This document shows, in pieces, positions 13,501-23,806 of a stretch of DNA of 64,000 bases. The stretch is from Colias croceus. Lineage: Eukaryota; Arthropoda; Insecta; Lepidoptera; Pieridae. A model generated the notes under the pieces. That model had not been told where the DNA came from, ran no database searches, and saw only the letters and a program-made list of their open reading frames with translations. Location of the stretch: positions 11,098,001 through 11,162,000 of the forward strand of contig NC_059538.1 in assembly GCF_905220415.1 (NCBI RefSeq), given 5' to 3'. A program made the translations under genes and the position numbers. How positions within the stretch are numbered: the first letter of the stretch is position 1; the number at the start of each line of letters is the position of its first letter.

Positions 13501-16500
13501 ATTTTTTGAAAAATAAGGTCATAAAGAAGTTTCACTTCTTACGTGTGTACACTAGTACACGCACATATTTTTTTTTATTAAATGTAGTATTATTGCTAAA
13601 AAATCAAAGTTACAACAAACCTTAAAGCATCCTCCTCAGCAACACCCTTGAGTTCCTTGTTGGCTTTGGTCTCGTGGTCTGATTCACTGTGAAAGATATT
13701 ATTTACGAACGTTTACAAAAAAATCTATAAAAAAATACATTTTAATCTGCGGAAAAAACTTTATTATGAAAAAAATGTATTTTTTCAGAAAACATAAAAA
13801 ATCTCACAATTTTTCATTAAATCTAATCATAATTGCAGAACTTAATGAACTTTACAGAAATGCTTACAGTGCAAATTCTTACAACAGACGTAACTCTAGA
13901 CGAATTCACTTATTTAAACAAAAACAAAAATTATGTAAGTATAACTTAAAAAGATCAGTTAAACTAATCATATTAGAAGTACCTACGTCCTACAATCGTA
14001 TAGAAAAAGAGGGTTAAAAAATACAAAAAAAACGACGTGTGTCACTCGGGGACTGCCGCGGTAAAGCTATTGCATGCTATGCCTTCAAGCCACACCTCCG
14101 CCCGTCGGAGTGGGGAGCGTGAGGTTTTTTCGTTACAGAATTTCTCGATTCGGTCCCCGCGCTCAAGGCCCGCGATAGAAGCTATGCAATAGCTTAAAAA
14201 GTTACTTCTGAAAACTGACCTCTCAGAGGAGTCCGATATGTAGTCCCTCTCCCGACCCTCCTCATCACCATCGTCACTCTCTTCGAATGCTTCGTCTTCT
14301 ACCTTCTTCTTCTTTTTAGGTGCGGCACCTAAATAAAACAAAAAAATAACAAAAAAAAAATGCAAAAAGAGAAAAATATATAATTTTCTATTCTATATAT
14401 TTTTTTTTTTATTTAAAACGCATTTGAATACTATAGAACAAAAAATATAATCCAGGTCAAATCGTTTAGTCTCCTCAAATATGGTCTTTGTCTGTCTGTA
14501 ATTCAGGTACAAAAGATTAATATTTCGAATTTTTTTAAAGCAATCTTATACAATATATTTTTCATGATAGACATAAAAAAAAAATATTCTAACAACCAGA
14601 TGCACTTACCTTTTTTGTCTTTCTTCTTCTTACTGCCGGAATCGCTATCTTCCTTCTCTTTCTCACCCTCCGAGCCCGACGAGTCGTCGTCCGAGTCGAT
14701 CCATTCATCCATGTCCGAGATCTTCAATTCTAAAGGATAATATTTATAAGTATGTATTACAAAATAAAGTACAAATCAAATCAAATAATTTATTGCATTA
14801 CATATTACAACCTTATGCAGGTATTGCAATACAATATTAAATTTAAATTACATTTATATTGTCTACACACAGGTGGCTACAAAAGTGAAAAAAAAAACCT
14901 TTTTTTATACATATCAAAATACCTTTTTTAGCTTTAGAAGTCTTAGTTTTCTTTTCATCCGGGTCCTCCTCGTCCGCGGCATCGTCACCGCGCATTCGCT
15001 TCCGGAACATCAACGAGAAGTAGTTTATTACTTTGTTACGTCTGAAATACCGTAAAAACTGGCCCTTAGGTATTTACTATATGGCCTAATCTATACTAAT
15101 ATTATAAAGCTGAAGAGTTTGTTTGTTTGTTTGAACGCGCTAATCTCAGGAAGTACTGGTCCGATTTGAAAAATCCTTTTAGTGTTAGATAGCCCATTTA
15201 TCGAGGATGGCTATCGGCTATATATCATCACGCTAAGTCCAATAGGAGCGGAGCAATGCGGGTGAAACCGCGGAGCACAGCTAGTTACTAATAAGCTGAA
15301 TAGGGCCTCAGGCAGTGTGATAAGTAGACCATTTAATTCAAGGTCTTATGGATGTAAGATAAAAATTCGCGGTGTATTTTTTTCTATTTAACATCAACTG
15401 ACGTGACATTAATATTTTATGGGCAAAATACATTTTTGGAAGAGAACTTTATATCACTACTTACAATACAACTATAAAGTTTACCTGCCAAATTCCTGTT
15501 CAGCTTCCTCAGCCGATAATGCTTTGTACCTTTGAATGGGTTGGAAATTATACCTGGAATAAAAAAAAATGTAAGTAACATTTTTTTATAATACAGCGAG
15601 TAACGGAGCATGAGCACTCACAAAGTTACCTTTGTGAAGCTGTTACCGACTGTCGAAGGTGGGTATTGGCCCTCTTTTTAAATAAATCCATGTCATACAA
15701 ATTTAAGGTTTTAAGAACTTGTTACCATTCTTGCAGCGGATAAGCGTCAATAGCCCCGTCAGCTGCGTGCGTGAACACGTAGTATGCCGCATTTTCGGAG
15801 ACACCTCCCTCACGGATACCCTTGAACCTAAAATGTGTAAAAATGTAATACATTCAATTTGAAATTATTAGGGTTTCACAATAACCAAAATAAGCTTGAA
15901 CATCTTATACTAATATTTGAAAAATTTGTTTGTTTGCTTGAACACGCTAATCTTAAGAACCATGAGTCAGATTTGATTTCACTTTAAATAGTCCATTTAT
16001 TGAGGAAGGCTATAGGCTATATATCATCACGCTAAGACCAATAAGAGCAGAGCAATGTAGGTAAATCTGCGGGGCACAGCTAGTACCCCCTTTTACATAC
16101 AAGCAAATACAAACTATAGTGAAATAACTTACTTTTTCCCCGTTTTTCCTCCCACTTTCAATATCCAGGGTTGATCTTCAGGTTTATATTTTCGAGAAAT
16201 AATACCAAATTTCTTCCTCCTTGCTTCTTCTCTTAAACCTCGGCCATATTCTGATCCTGCACCATACCTATTATAAAATTATCATAAGCAAATGGTAAAG
16301 AGCCTATAGTATTCATGAATTTAGGAAATATGGTAAATCCAACTCAAACTCAAACTCATTGAATGTCTCAAATCCATGGAATTTTGTTGTTTAAGCACCA
16401 CAGTAGTTATCGGACATAATTATTATTTTAAATGTAAAATGCTGTTATGTTGATATTATATTGAAAGAGCAACAACAGTTTCTTGTATGCTCTTCTCTTT

Positions 16501-17038
16501 AGAAACTGCTTTCCACCAACAAGTGGTAAATTAATATTTACACTGCAATACTAAATCCTAAATCAGATGTGATATGAAATTATAAAGGTGATAGATTTAA
16601 GGCAAACATAATAATATAATTTTCTCAAAAATCAACCTCTAAACAAATGAATAAGGGAAAAAACCTTAATACTATAATCCGTCATAGATTTTTAAATGTA
16701 ACTATTAGAACATATAAAATTGTAAGTACATACTTGGGCATGTCCTCATCCATTCCTTTGTATTCTTTTATATTGTTCTCTCTCTCCATCTTTACATGAG
16801 TCCATTTTGCAAAATCCACATTTAGAGTAGCGTTGAACCGCATCACATGATACTTTTTCTTTACATTTTTTGGGACTCTGATTTTAAACTCTTGCACCGC
16901 TGCAGACGACTGAAATAGTGTATTTTATAAAGACTACGAGTCTTACAAGATAAAAATACCTACTAAATTATAAGTGTATTAACTTTTAAAGTAAAAATAA
17001 AGACTCATAATACATACCGAGGCTCCAGGAGTAGTCAT
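10516..17038 (-). CDS. TfIIFalpha: General transcription factor IIF subunit 1 (TFIIF-alpha/RAP74)
   Basis: Model (minus, 5' to 3'): 17038-17018, 16909-16734, 16267-16133, 15827-15726, 15553-15485, 15041-14923, 14729-14610, 14328-14220, 13686-13621, 13280-13138, 12720-12619, 11198-11060, 10723-10516. Exon lengths sum to 1509 nt (502 aa plus stop) with consistent phases and GT-AG at every intron. The N-terminal dimerisation domain (about residues 1-175) shows RVPKNVKKKYHVMRFN, REEARRKKFG, PEDQPWILKVGGKTGKK and WYNFQP. The middle is acidic/lysine-rich (EDEAFEESDDGDEE, DEWIDSDDDSSGSE). The last exon is the winged-helix domain (VTEEAVRRYLARKPMTT) that contacts TFIIB and the FCP1 phosphatase. Length is close to that of human RAP74 (517 aa). 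The protein acts in the nucleus with TFIIF-beta in Pol II initiation and elongation. Confidence 0.95.
11465..12600 (-). repeat. 30-bp tandem satellite, about 38 copies, TFIIF-alpha intron 11
   Basis: The unit on the plus strand is acgtgtaacagctgctacag followed by cgagtgctct. Two units fit each 60-base row from 11461 to 12600. Each unit carries the palindrome CAGCTG, and most units ending in ...tcc or ...gac also form CACGTG at the junction, so E-box-like hexamers recur every 15 bases or so. Variants (gtgctct, gtgctcc, ctgtgac) are interspersed. The period is divisible by three, so long ORFs appear in several frames on both strands; these are artefacts. The same unit recurs at 18915-19250. Confidence 0.95.
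13523..13565 (+). repeat. Copy of the AAGAAGTTTCACTTCTT dispersed motif
   Basis: Reverse complement of the 15-mer AGAAGTGAAACTTCT found at about 9625 and 38090. It is followed by ACGTGTGTACACTAGTACACG, an imperfect palindrome (GTGTAC/GTACAC). It lies in TFIIF-alpha intron 9. Probably a remnant of a short dispersed element. Confidence 0.5.
14035..14205 (-). mobile_element. About 175-bp GC-rich dispersed repeat, TFIIF-alpha intron 8
   Basis: Nearly the reverse complement of 21063-21237 in KLHDC4 intron 6. Shared blocks on the sense strand are AGCTATTGCATAGCTTCTAT, CGGGCCTTGAGCG, GACCGAATCGAGAAATT, CTCCCCACTCCGACGGGCGG, AGGTGTGGCTTGAAGGCAT and CCGCGGCA. It is much more GC-rich than the surrounding intron. 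It reads as an open frame (SYCIASIAGLERGDRIEKF), which is a translated repeat and not an exon. Confidence 0.75.
15090..15285 (+). mobile_element. Lep1-type Helitron-like element, TFIIF-alpha intron 5
   Basis: Starts TCTATACTAATATTATAAAG and ends GGTGAAACCGCGGAGCACAG + CTAGT. It has a TC start, a 3' hairpin (GCGGGTGAAACCGC) and a CTAGT terminus. These features fit the non-autonomous lepidopteran Helitron family usually called Lep1. Antisense to the host gene. Confidence 0.7.
15903..16084 (+). mobile_element. Degraded Lep1-type Helitron-like element, TFIIF-alpha intron 3
   Basis: Same family as 15090-15285 (tatactaatatttgaaaaattt...atatatcatcacgctaagacc...gcggggcacagctagt), with more substitutions, including loss of the 3' hairpin (gtaggtaaatctgcgg). 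Antisense to the host gene. Confidence 0.65.
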
Positions 17039-17696
17039 TTTAAATACTAAGGTCCACAGCAGTCCACAGAAAGAAATATTGGAAGAACAAAGTTAAATTA
17101 ATTTTATGAATGAGTTTTTGTCATATTCTACAGCATTTTCTTTATAGATTGTAAAAGAACTATTATAAATAATTTAAGGGCCAAGATAATACTTGTGCGA
17201 AGTGACACGAAAACTTTCTTTTTGAGAGAATCAGAGAGAAGAGAAATGAGAATCACAGAATTCACAACTCACAAGATAATACTGTCACAAGATGACAGAA
17301 TTGCGAGAATGCCGATGGTTAAATAATGTGTCAATGTCATTAAAATTTTGATAAAATAACAAACATCAATATTTAATTTGATTTTATTAATTTCATGTCC
17401 ATTTAATACTGACCTATCTATTATACATTATATTTGATAAATTTTCATTACCACTTTTCGGTTTATTATGTTTTGTATTTGTACTCCCTTTTCGGTTATT
17501 GATTTATAATCTATGGCAAAAAAGTCATGTCAAAGTCAACCGCACATGGACAGCGCGCGGTTCAGAGTTGTTCAGACTTCAGAGTTCAGACTTCAGGGTA
17601 ATTGTCATTGGTCAAAAATCACAATAGTGTGTTCAAATTTGAATCATTTTAATTTTAAAAGGTTTTAATTGTATTTTTACAAATTATTAACCTAAG
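17039..17696. promoter_or_regulatory. Shared divergent promoter interval (TFIIF-alpha / KLHDC4)
   Basis: 658 bases separate the two start codons, which point away from each other. No TATA box is obvious at either side. An inverted CCAAT (ATTGG at about 17607) and a short GC-rich patch (acagcgcgcggttcag near 17552) lie on the KLHDC4 side. Both genes look like housekeeping types, so a common bidirectional promoter is a reasonable inference. No transcription start sites can be placed from sequence alone. Confidence 0.55.
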
Positions 17697-20600
17697 ATGG
17701 GTAAGAAAAAGAATAAGAACAAAGTTAGTGGAGCTGTTAAAACTGCCGCAAAAACAGAAAAAAAATTAGCGAATAAACTCAAAAAAGAACTTGCGAATAT
17801 GGGAGAGGTTAGTAAACAAACCGACATGCTCTAAGATTGTCGCTAATATTACTATTAATTATGTAGAATTCACAAATATGAGCTCCTAATTTTCGTTAAA
17901 ACTCACTCTTTAAATAATTTTAATTATTTATAATAATTAAATTCATAAAATGCCGCATGTATTTACTTTCAGTAAACCGGCACAATATCGTACACAATAA
18001 TAATCAATATCGCTACGTAGATAATATTTTGAAAAGATTTAAATAATGCTCTTTAGCTATTATATTCTTTATTTTTCTCCCAGGAAGACATAGCAAAAGT
18101 GATTGCAGAAATCGAAAGGGAGGAAGCTAAAAGAACAGCAGCAACAGAGAAAGCCCTCTCTGGCCCACCATCAGCCAGAGCTTACGCATCTCTCACTCCC
18201 CATCCAATAAATAATGAACTTATTCTGTTTGGTGGTGAATATCATAATGGCCAGCAGGTAAATAAAGTTTAAATTTTAACTAAATTCAATTGTGTAAAAA
18301 GTTGAGACTGAACAAGAAGTCCTGCTCTCCATATGCCTGTATGTGTTGAGCTAGGATACAAATAATAAAATGATAAAAATACCATGTTATTCAGTAATGA
18401 TTTAGTTCTAGTGAGAAAAGAATTTTCAAAATTGGTCAAGTACTTTTATCAATTTGTAACATGTTAAAAACATTCAAATTTCCATTGTTAAATATTAGTT
18501 TACATAATTATACATTTTTAAAACATTGCTTTCAAGTCTTGTCTCAGATTTCATCACTAAAACTGAGTACTGACTGTACTTTAATATAGGTAAGTTCAGT
18601 TCATAAAATAAAAAAGTGAAACATTGTATCAGATAATACATTGAAATTAATTTCTTATTTTTTACCTACTTAAAAATAAAAAATAATTAATTATCAAAAC
18701 TCAATTTCTACATGCATTTTTATAACACAAAAAATAAAACCATAATTTCAGACGGAGGTGTACAATGACCTGTTGTTCTACAACCCAGTTAACAATACTT
18801 GGCGGCAAGTGAAGGCGCCGGGAGGGCCGCCGCCACGCAGCGCACATCAAGCTATTGCTACACCCGCCAATAGGTAAATTTAATAAAATATTTATATATA
18901 AGAAAGGGAAGTCCACCTTAGCAGTAGTAGCTGTAACACATGTCAGAGTCACTGTAGCAGTTGTTACATGTGTCAGCTTCTCTGTAGTAGCTGTAACACG
19001 TGTCACAGTCGCTGTAGCAGCTGTTACACGTGTCACAGTCGCTGTAGCAAGTGTTACACGTGTCTCAGTCGCTGTAGCAGCTGTTACACGTGTCACTCGC
19101 TGTAGCAGCTGTTACACGTGTCTCAGTCGCTGTAGCAGCTGTTACACGTGTCACTCGCTGTAGCAGCTGTTACACGTGTCACAGTCGCTGTAGCAGATGT
19201 TACACGTGTCACAGTCGCTGTAGCAAGTGTTACACGTGTCACTAACGCTGGAATAGCCTTTAGTTAAATTGTAAATTCTAACCTAATTCATGTAATTACT
19301 GTCACTTATTAAATTGTATGTTTCTTCATTTCTTGCAGAGGTGAACTGTGGGTGTTTGGTGGAGAGTTTACAAGTCCAACAGAAACACAATTCTATCACT
19401 ACAAAGATCTGTGGTGTTTTTCACTTGCTGACAAGAAATGGGAGAAGGTATGTCGTTTAAATTATTGAATTATGTATTTATGCATGTGCTTTTTCGTTTT
19501 GTCTTATTTTTCATTGTTGTTATCATTACCTAAAATCTTAATTTTTTTATTTTTTATTTATTTTTTTTTTTTTGTATGGTGTTTCTCAATGTTAGCCAGA
19601 AGGGCTACTACAATTTAACGCGGACGCGGGGGTGAACTGAAGGTTCACCCTGGTAGCGACATGCACAAGGGCGTCCCCCCTTGACGGGGACCACGAACCT
19701 CGGCTTGAGCTGTCGCTTGAGTGGAGGAGGCCAGAAGGGCCCTAATCGGATGGGGATTTTTTATTGAAACACATTTTAAGTTCTACATTTCTGATCAATG
19801 TAATGGTGTTCTAGTATCCCTCACTTTCTGTCATATTGGAGAAACCGAATAAAACAACTGTTCTTTATTATTCATTCTGTTCTAAAAATAATTTATAAAT
19901 TAGAAATTGTGTTATATAATAATTGGCAGTCAGTTGTTTTTCCGTTTATTCATTTGTTTTTCACCAAAGCTTTTGATATCATACATGATTTCAATTCATA
20001 AAAATTTACTTTATCTAATAAAAAATCAAAGCCAATCCATCTAGGTAGTAGCACCAAACGGTCCGTCCCCCCGCTCCGGGCACCGAATGGTCCAGCTCGG
20101 GCGGAAGCTGTTCATCTTCGGCGGCTACTCAGATGACGGTCGAGAATGTCGATACTTCGACGATCTGTACACTTTCTGTTTGGATACAAGGCAGTGGGAG
20201 AAACTCGTGCCAAGTGGTAGGGGGCCGTGTGCTAGGTCTGCCTGTGTTATGTTACCGGCTGGGAGTGATTCGGTAAGTTATCTAGTTTCTTATTATCTAT
20301 TTAGGGATTTTTGGAAGGTAAAAATGTCAATCTCATTGTACCTTATGTAATACATGGCACTAACGAAATAGAAACTATTTGTTCAAAATTTTAAATGCAA
20401 TAACATTCTAGAATTTTATGAAATACACCAAGTATTCTAATTGGTATTTTTAATTGTGGTTATGAACCTGTTGAACAATTACAGTTTTTATTTAAATAAC
20501 TCAGCCCCCGGAATAACAGACACAATAGAAAATCTATTGTGTCGTGGACCGATCGGGCCGCTCGGGGCTCAATGGGTTAAAAGACGGTATTGGTGTTATA

Positions 20601-23110
20601 AGAAGTCCTATGATATTTCATTATTTTGTTACTTTTAAATTGCATTTATTTATTTAGTGTTGATTTTTGATATGATATTATCTATAAATAATTTTTTTAA
20701 GGTGTGTATTTACAGGCTAAGATATTATTTTTGTGCAATGGCATAAAACATAAAAAATCAACATTTAAAAAAATAACACCTTATATTTCCACAGCTAATA
20801 ATCTACGGCGGTTTCTCTCGCGTGCGCGAAGGTCGCACGGAACGCACACACACGCACACAGACATGTACAAGCTCGCACACAAGGGCACGTGGACGTGGA
20901 GGTCACTGACCGGCGGGAACTGCGCGCGCGCGGGACTCGCTGCTACCGTCAATGTGCACAGCAATAGGGGTTACGTGTTTGGTGGGGTGCGGGTGAGTGG
21001 CAAGTATTTTGTAGGTATGACAGAAAAGGCGGGAGTGGTGGGGGTTTTTAGAAACCTAAATTTTTCTCTTTTAAGCTATTGCATAGCTTCTATCGCGGGC
21101 CTTGAGCGTGGGGACCGAATCGAGAAATTCCGTAACGAAAATACCTCACGCTCCCCACTCCGACGGGCGGAGGTGTGGCTTGAAGGCATTGCATGTTAGC
21201 TTTACCGCGGCAATCCCCGAGTGCCACACGTCGTTTTTTCATGTGTATGGTTGCGTGTATGGATAATATGAAAGCGTGTGAATGTGAATTTTGGTACTGA
21301 ATTTTCATTAAAGTTCTGTTTCTCAATATCTACTCATCATCAAATCATCTCCTTTATATCTAATCGTAAAGTTCTATATACGTAACTAATAGTGATACGA
21401 ACGATTAATTCAAGGGTGGGTTTAATCCCAGAAATACCAGAAAAAAATTTAGTTCAAATAACGATTTCTATATATACAATATGGTTGACCTATTGAAGTT
21501 CATATAAATCACTAGGATGTGGAGGAAACAGAAGAAGACCTTCGCGGTGAGATGAGCGACGAGTGGCAAGTACTAGACCTCGATACGTGTCGCTGGCATG
21601 AGCTCACACTACGCACTGACGCACAAGTTAACACGCAAGCTAGCACGCAAGCTGACATGCAAGTGGACGAAGGTGATAAGGAGAGTGTTACTGGTAAGTT
21701 CTGCTCTAAAGAGCGACGTCACGTGTTGTTGGTATGAGCACACATTATGCACTGACGCGCTAGTAAATAGGCTGGGTTTAGTTTATTTAAAATTTCACTC
21801 AGGTTGACCTTTTTAAAAACTGTTGCAAACAAATGATAATATACTGAATTGAGTATGATTCAATTCTTTCCCCTATTAGTAGTGTAATTTTTTTTACTAC
21901 TGACTATTTTGAAATCTTACTTGAGTTTATGAGTATTATTTTTTATATTTTGTAGATTAACGACTATTTTAGAATTCAGTTTTTTTCAATCCTTATAAGA
22001 ATAAAATCATTTTATTAGGTTAGGTTATCAGAATATTACTTTTCGCTGTCATTTGCTTTTTACGGTGTTCTATAATATTTTTATCTCCGCAGTGGTAACA
22101 GACGAAGTGTTCACCATGAAGCTGGGCGGGGCCAAGCCGCCCACGGCCACGCCCACACCGGCCCGTACTAGTGACACTAAGCGCGCAGTGAGCGGGCGCA
22201 TGTCGGCGATGCTGGCCGTGCAGCGCTCCGTGCTGTACGTGTACGGCGGCCTGCTCGAGCGGGACGACAAGCAGTTCTACCTGGCCGACATGTACAGCCT
22301 GGGTGAGTGGGGAGTGGCGCGTGTTGCCGTGGCAACGCACGCAACAAGCGGGCGCGTGTTGCCGTGGCAACGCACGCAACAAGCGGGCGCGTGTTGCCGT
22401 GGCAACGCACGCAACAAGCGGGTGCGTGTTGCCGTGGCAACGCACGCAACAAGCGGGCGCGTGTTGCCGTGGCAACGCACGAAACAAGTGGACGCATAAT
22501 CAGAATAAATAATTTATATTACTTCGGGATTGGGGTCTTAGGAAAGAGTCAAGGTCATATTGTGTCAAAAAAAGAGCGACAAAATATTTGCGATACCACC
22601 AGTAGTAAACGTAATTTTTTATGGGTGCTGGTGACCACTTAATACACATATTCTTTTCGAACTTTACTTACTCGTATCTCTTCAGTTTGAATCACCGTAT
22701 TAGAAAATAACGTCGTAATGCATACTTAAATTAACTTCAATTATGTATTATCTACACTAATATTATAAAGAGGAAAACTTTGTTTGTTTGTTTGAGTGTA
22801 ATGAATAGGCTCACAAACTACTGGACCGATTTTAAAAATTCTTTCACCATTCGAAAGCTACATTATCCACGAGTAATATAGGCTATATAATATTATCACG
22901 CTAAGACCAACAGGGGCGGAGCCACGCGGTTGAAACCTCGTGGCACAGCTAGTAAGTGATAAAAATCTGTCTATTTCAGACCTACACAAATTAAATGAAT
23001 GGAAAACAATCATCGCACAACCGAAATTACCCGACTGGCTTGGTTCAGATTCGGAGGCATCGGACTCGGAGAGCGAGACAGAAGATAGCGATGATTCTGG
23101 CGATGAATAA
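17697..23110 (+). CDS. KLHDC4: Kelch domain-containing protein 4 homologue
   Basis: Exons: 17697-17807, 18084-18257, 18752-18873, 19339-19447, 20045-20272, 20795-20992, 21516-21693, 22093-22302, 22980-23110. They sum to 1461 nt (486 aa plus TAA) with all phases consistent. The N terminus MGKKKNKNK...KTAAKTEKKL is the lysine-rich leader typical of KLHDC4. Five to six kelch blades follow, with GG doublets in LILFGGEYHNGQ, LWVFGGEF, LFIFGGYSDDGR, LIIYGGFSRVREG, GYVFGGVR and LYVYGGLLERDD, each followed by a conserved W. The C-terminal tail is acidic (GSDSEASDSESETEDSDDSGD). Human KLHDC4 is 520 aa. The beta-propeller is presumably a protein-interaction platform; the molecular role is poorly defined in the family. 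A DNA transposon begins 13 bases past the stop. Confidence 0.93.
18915..19250 (+). repeat. 30-bp satellite, about 11 copies, KLHDC4 intron 3
   Basis: The unit (agctgttacacgtgtcacag + tcgctgtagc) is the reverse complement of the unit at 11465-12600. Relative to transcription of each host gene the two arrays have the same orientation. Two units are shortened to 26 bases by loss of 'cagt'. E-box palindromes CACGTG and CAGCTG recur in most units. Confidence 0.93.
19536..19772 (-). mobile_element. SINE-like retroposon with poly(A) tract, KLHDC4 intron 4
   Basis: An AT/T-rich tract (19536-19573) precedes a GC-rich body (acgcggacgcgggggtgaac...ggcttgagctgtcgcttgag...). That is the expected layout of a reverse-oriented retroposon with a 3' poly(A). 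The body contains the hairpin GGGTGAAC-TGAA-GGTTCACCC and a repeated CCAGAAGGGC near both ends (about 19598 and 19730). Family not identified. Confidence 0.45.
21063..21237 (+). mobile_element. About 175-bp GC-rich dispersed repeat, KLHDC4 intron 6
   Basis: Second copy of the element at 14035-14205. It runs from AAGCTATTGCATAGCTTC to GAGTGCCACACGTCG followed by a T run. It lies in sense orientation to KLHDC4, as the other copy does to TFIIF-alpha. No terminal inverted repeats and no tRNA boxes that I can see. Confidence 0.75.
22321..22495 (+). repeat. 35-bp minisatellite, five copies, each with an RFX X-box palindrome
   Basis: The unit starts GTGTTGCCGTGGCAACGCAC and recurs at 22321, 22356, 22391, 22426 and 22461. 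Each unit contains GTTGCC-GT-GGCAAC, a perfect inverted repeat that fits the RFX-factor X-box consensus GTNRCC-N(0-3)-RGYAAC. It starts 18 bases after the exon 8 donor of KLHDC4. The fifth unit has 'cgaaacaagtgg' in place of 'cgcaacaagcgg'. The reading frame of exon 8 stays open through the array, so intron retention would add a short low-complexity tail. Confidence 0.95.
22750..22953 (+). mobile_element. Lep1-type Helitron-like element, KLHDC4 intron 8
   Basis: TCTACACTAATATTATAAAG at the 5' end, atattatcacgctaagacca inside and GGCACAGCTAGT at the 3' end. Ends 26 bases before the exon 9 acceptor. Confidence 0.7.
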
Positions 23111-23652
23111 GGATAGATGTCGTCCCCTTACTGGTAAAAGTGATTATCTGCACAAAACATAAACTGGAGTTATAAGCATTTGAAAGTATGACAACATTTT
23201 AAGTTGTGTAGACATCAGTAATCTAGGTTATTAGTGGTTTGTTATGAAAGGCCCATTATTCAGGTAATGTTTTATCAGAAAATAATCTAAGAAATTGCAG
23301 AAGAACTTCAAGAAAAATGAAGAATAAGCTGAGGGGGGGCGCAGTTACCTGGTTTAACCTGAATCACGAAAAATGTCTATATTTCATAAACTAGTTGACT
23401 TGTGGATAAAATGATTTACTTTTTATAGTTCTTTGTTTAAATTAAGTAAGTATGTCTTAATAAGAACTTGTTTTGAATATAAATGGCCATGTCACATAAA
23501 AAAACGTAAAAACGTAATCTGTTTTACCTGAATGAAAAAAAAGTATTTTTGTATTATTTGCAAGATTTTCTATGATTTCCTTCTTTGTCTTTAGAAAATG
23601 AGCTTGAAATCAAAGGAATGGGTAATATTTTAGTCAAAACCACAATATCTGT

Positions 23653-23665
23653 TTTATTGAATAAA
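23653..23665. terminator. Back-to-back poly(A) signals TTTATTGAATAAA
   Basis: AATAAA on plus (23660-23665) overlaps a near-symmetrical AATAAA on minus (23658-23653). It could terminate both the KLHDC4 transcript running into the transposon and the minus-strand transposon gene. Use of either is inference. Confidence 0.4.
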
Positions 23666-23806
23666 AATTGTCAAAATCAATTTAGAGCTGTCATTTGAAT
23701 TTGAAAGTTACACGTGCGAGTAGAATAGCAAACTGCTTTAGCATTGTCAAATTAGACTTAGCGATTTTATCTGCCACTGTAGAATTGGCTCTATTATTAT
23801 GATAAC

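Noticed and set aside
18701..19163. ORFs made of TRVTVAVAAV-type repeats
   Set aside because: Translations of the second 30-bp satellite array in KLHDC4 intron 3.
22020..22642. Several overlapping 60-155-codon ORFs with RVLPWQRTQQAGAC repeats on both strands
   Set aside because: Read from the 35-bp X-box minisatellite. One of them includes genuine KLHDC4 exon 8 upstream, but the repeat portion is intronic.
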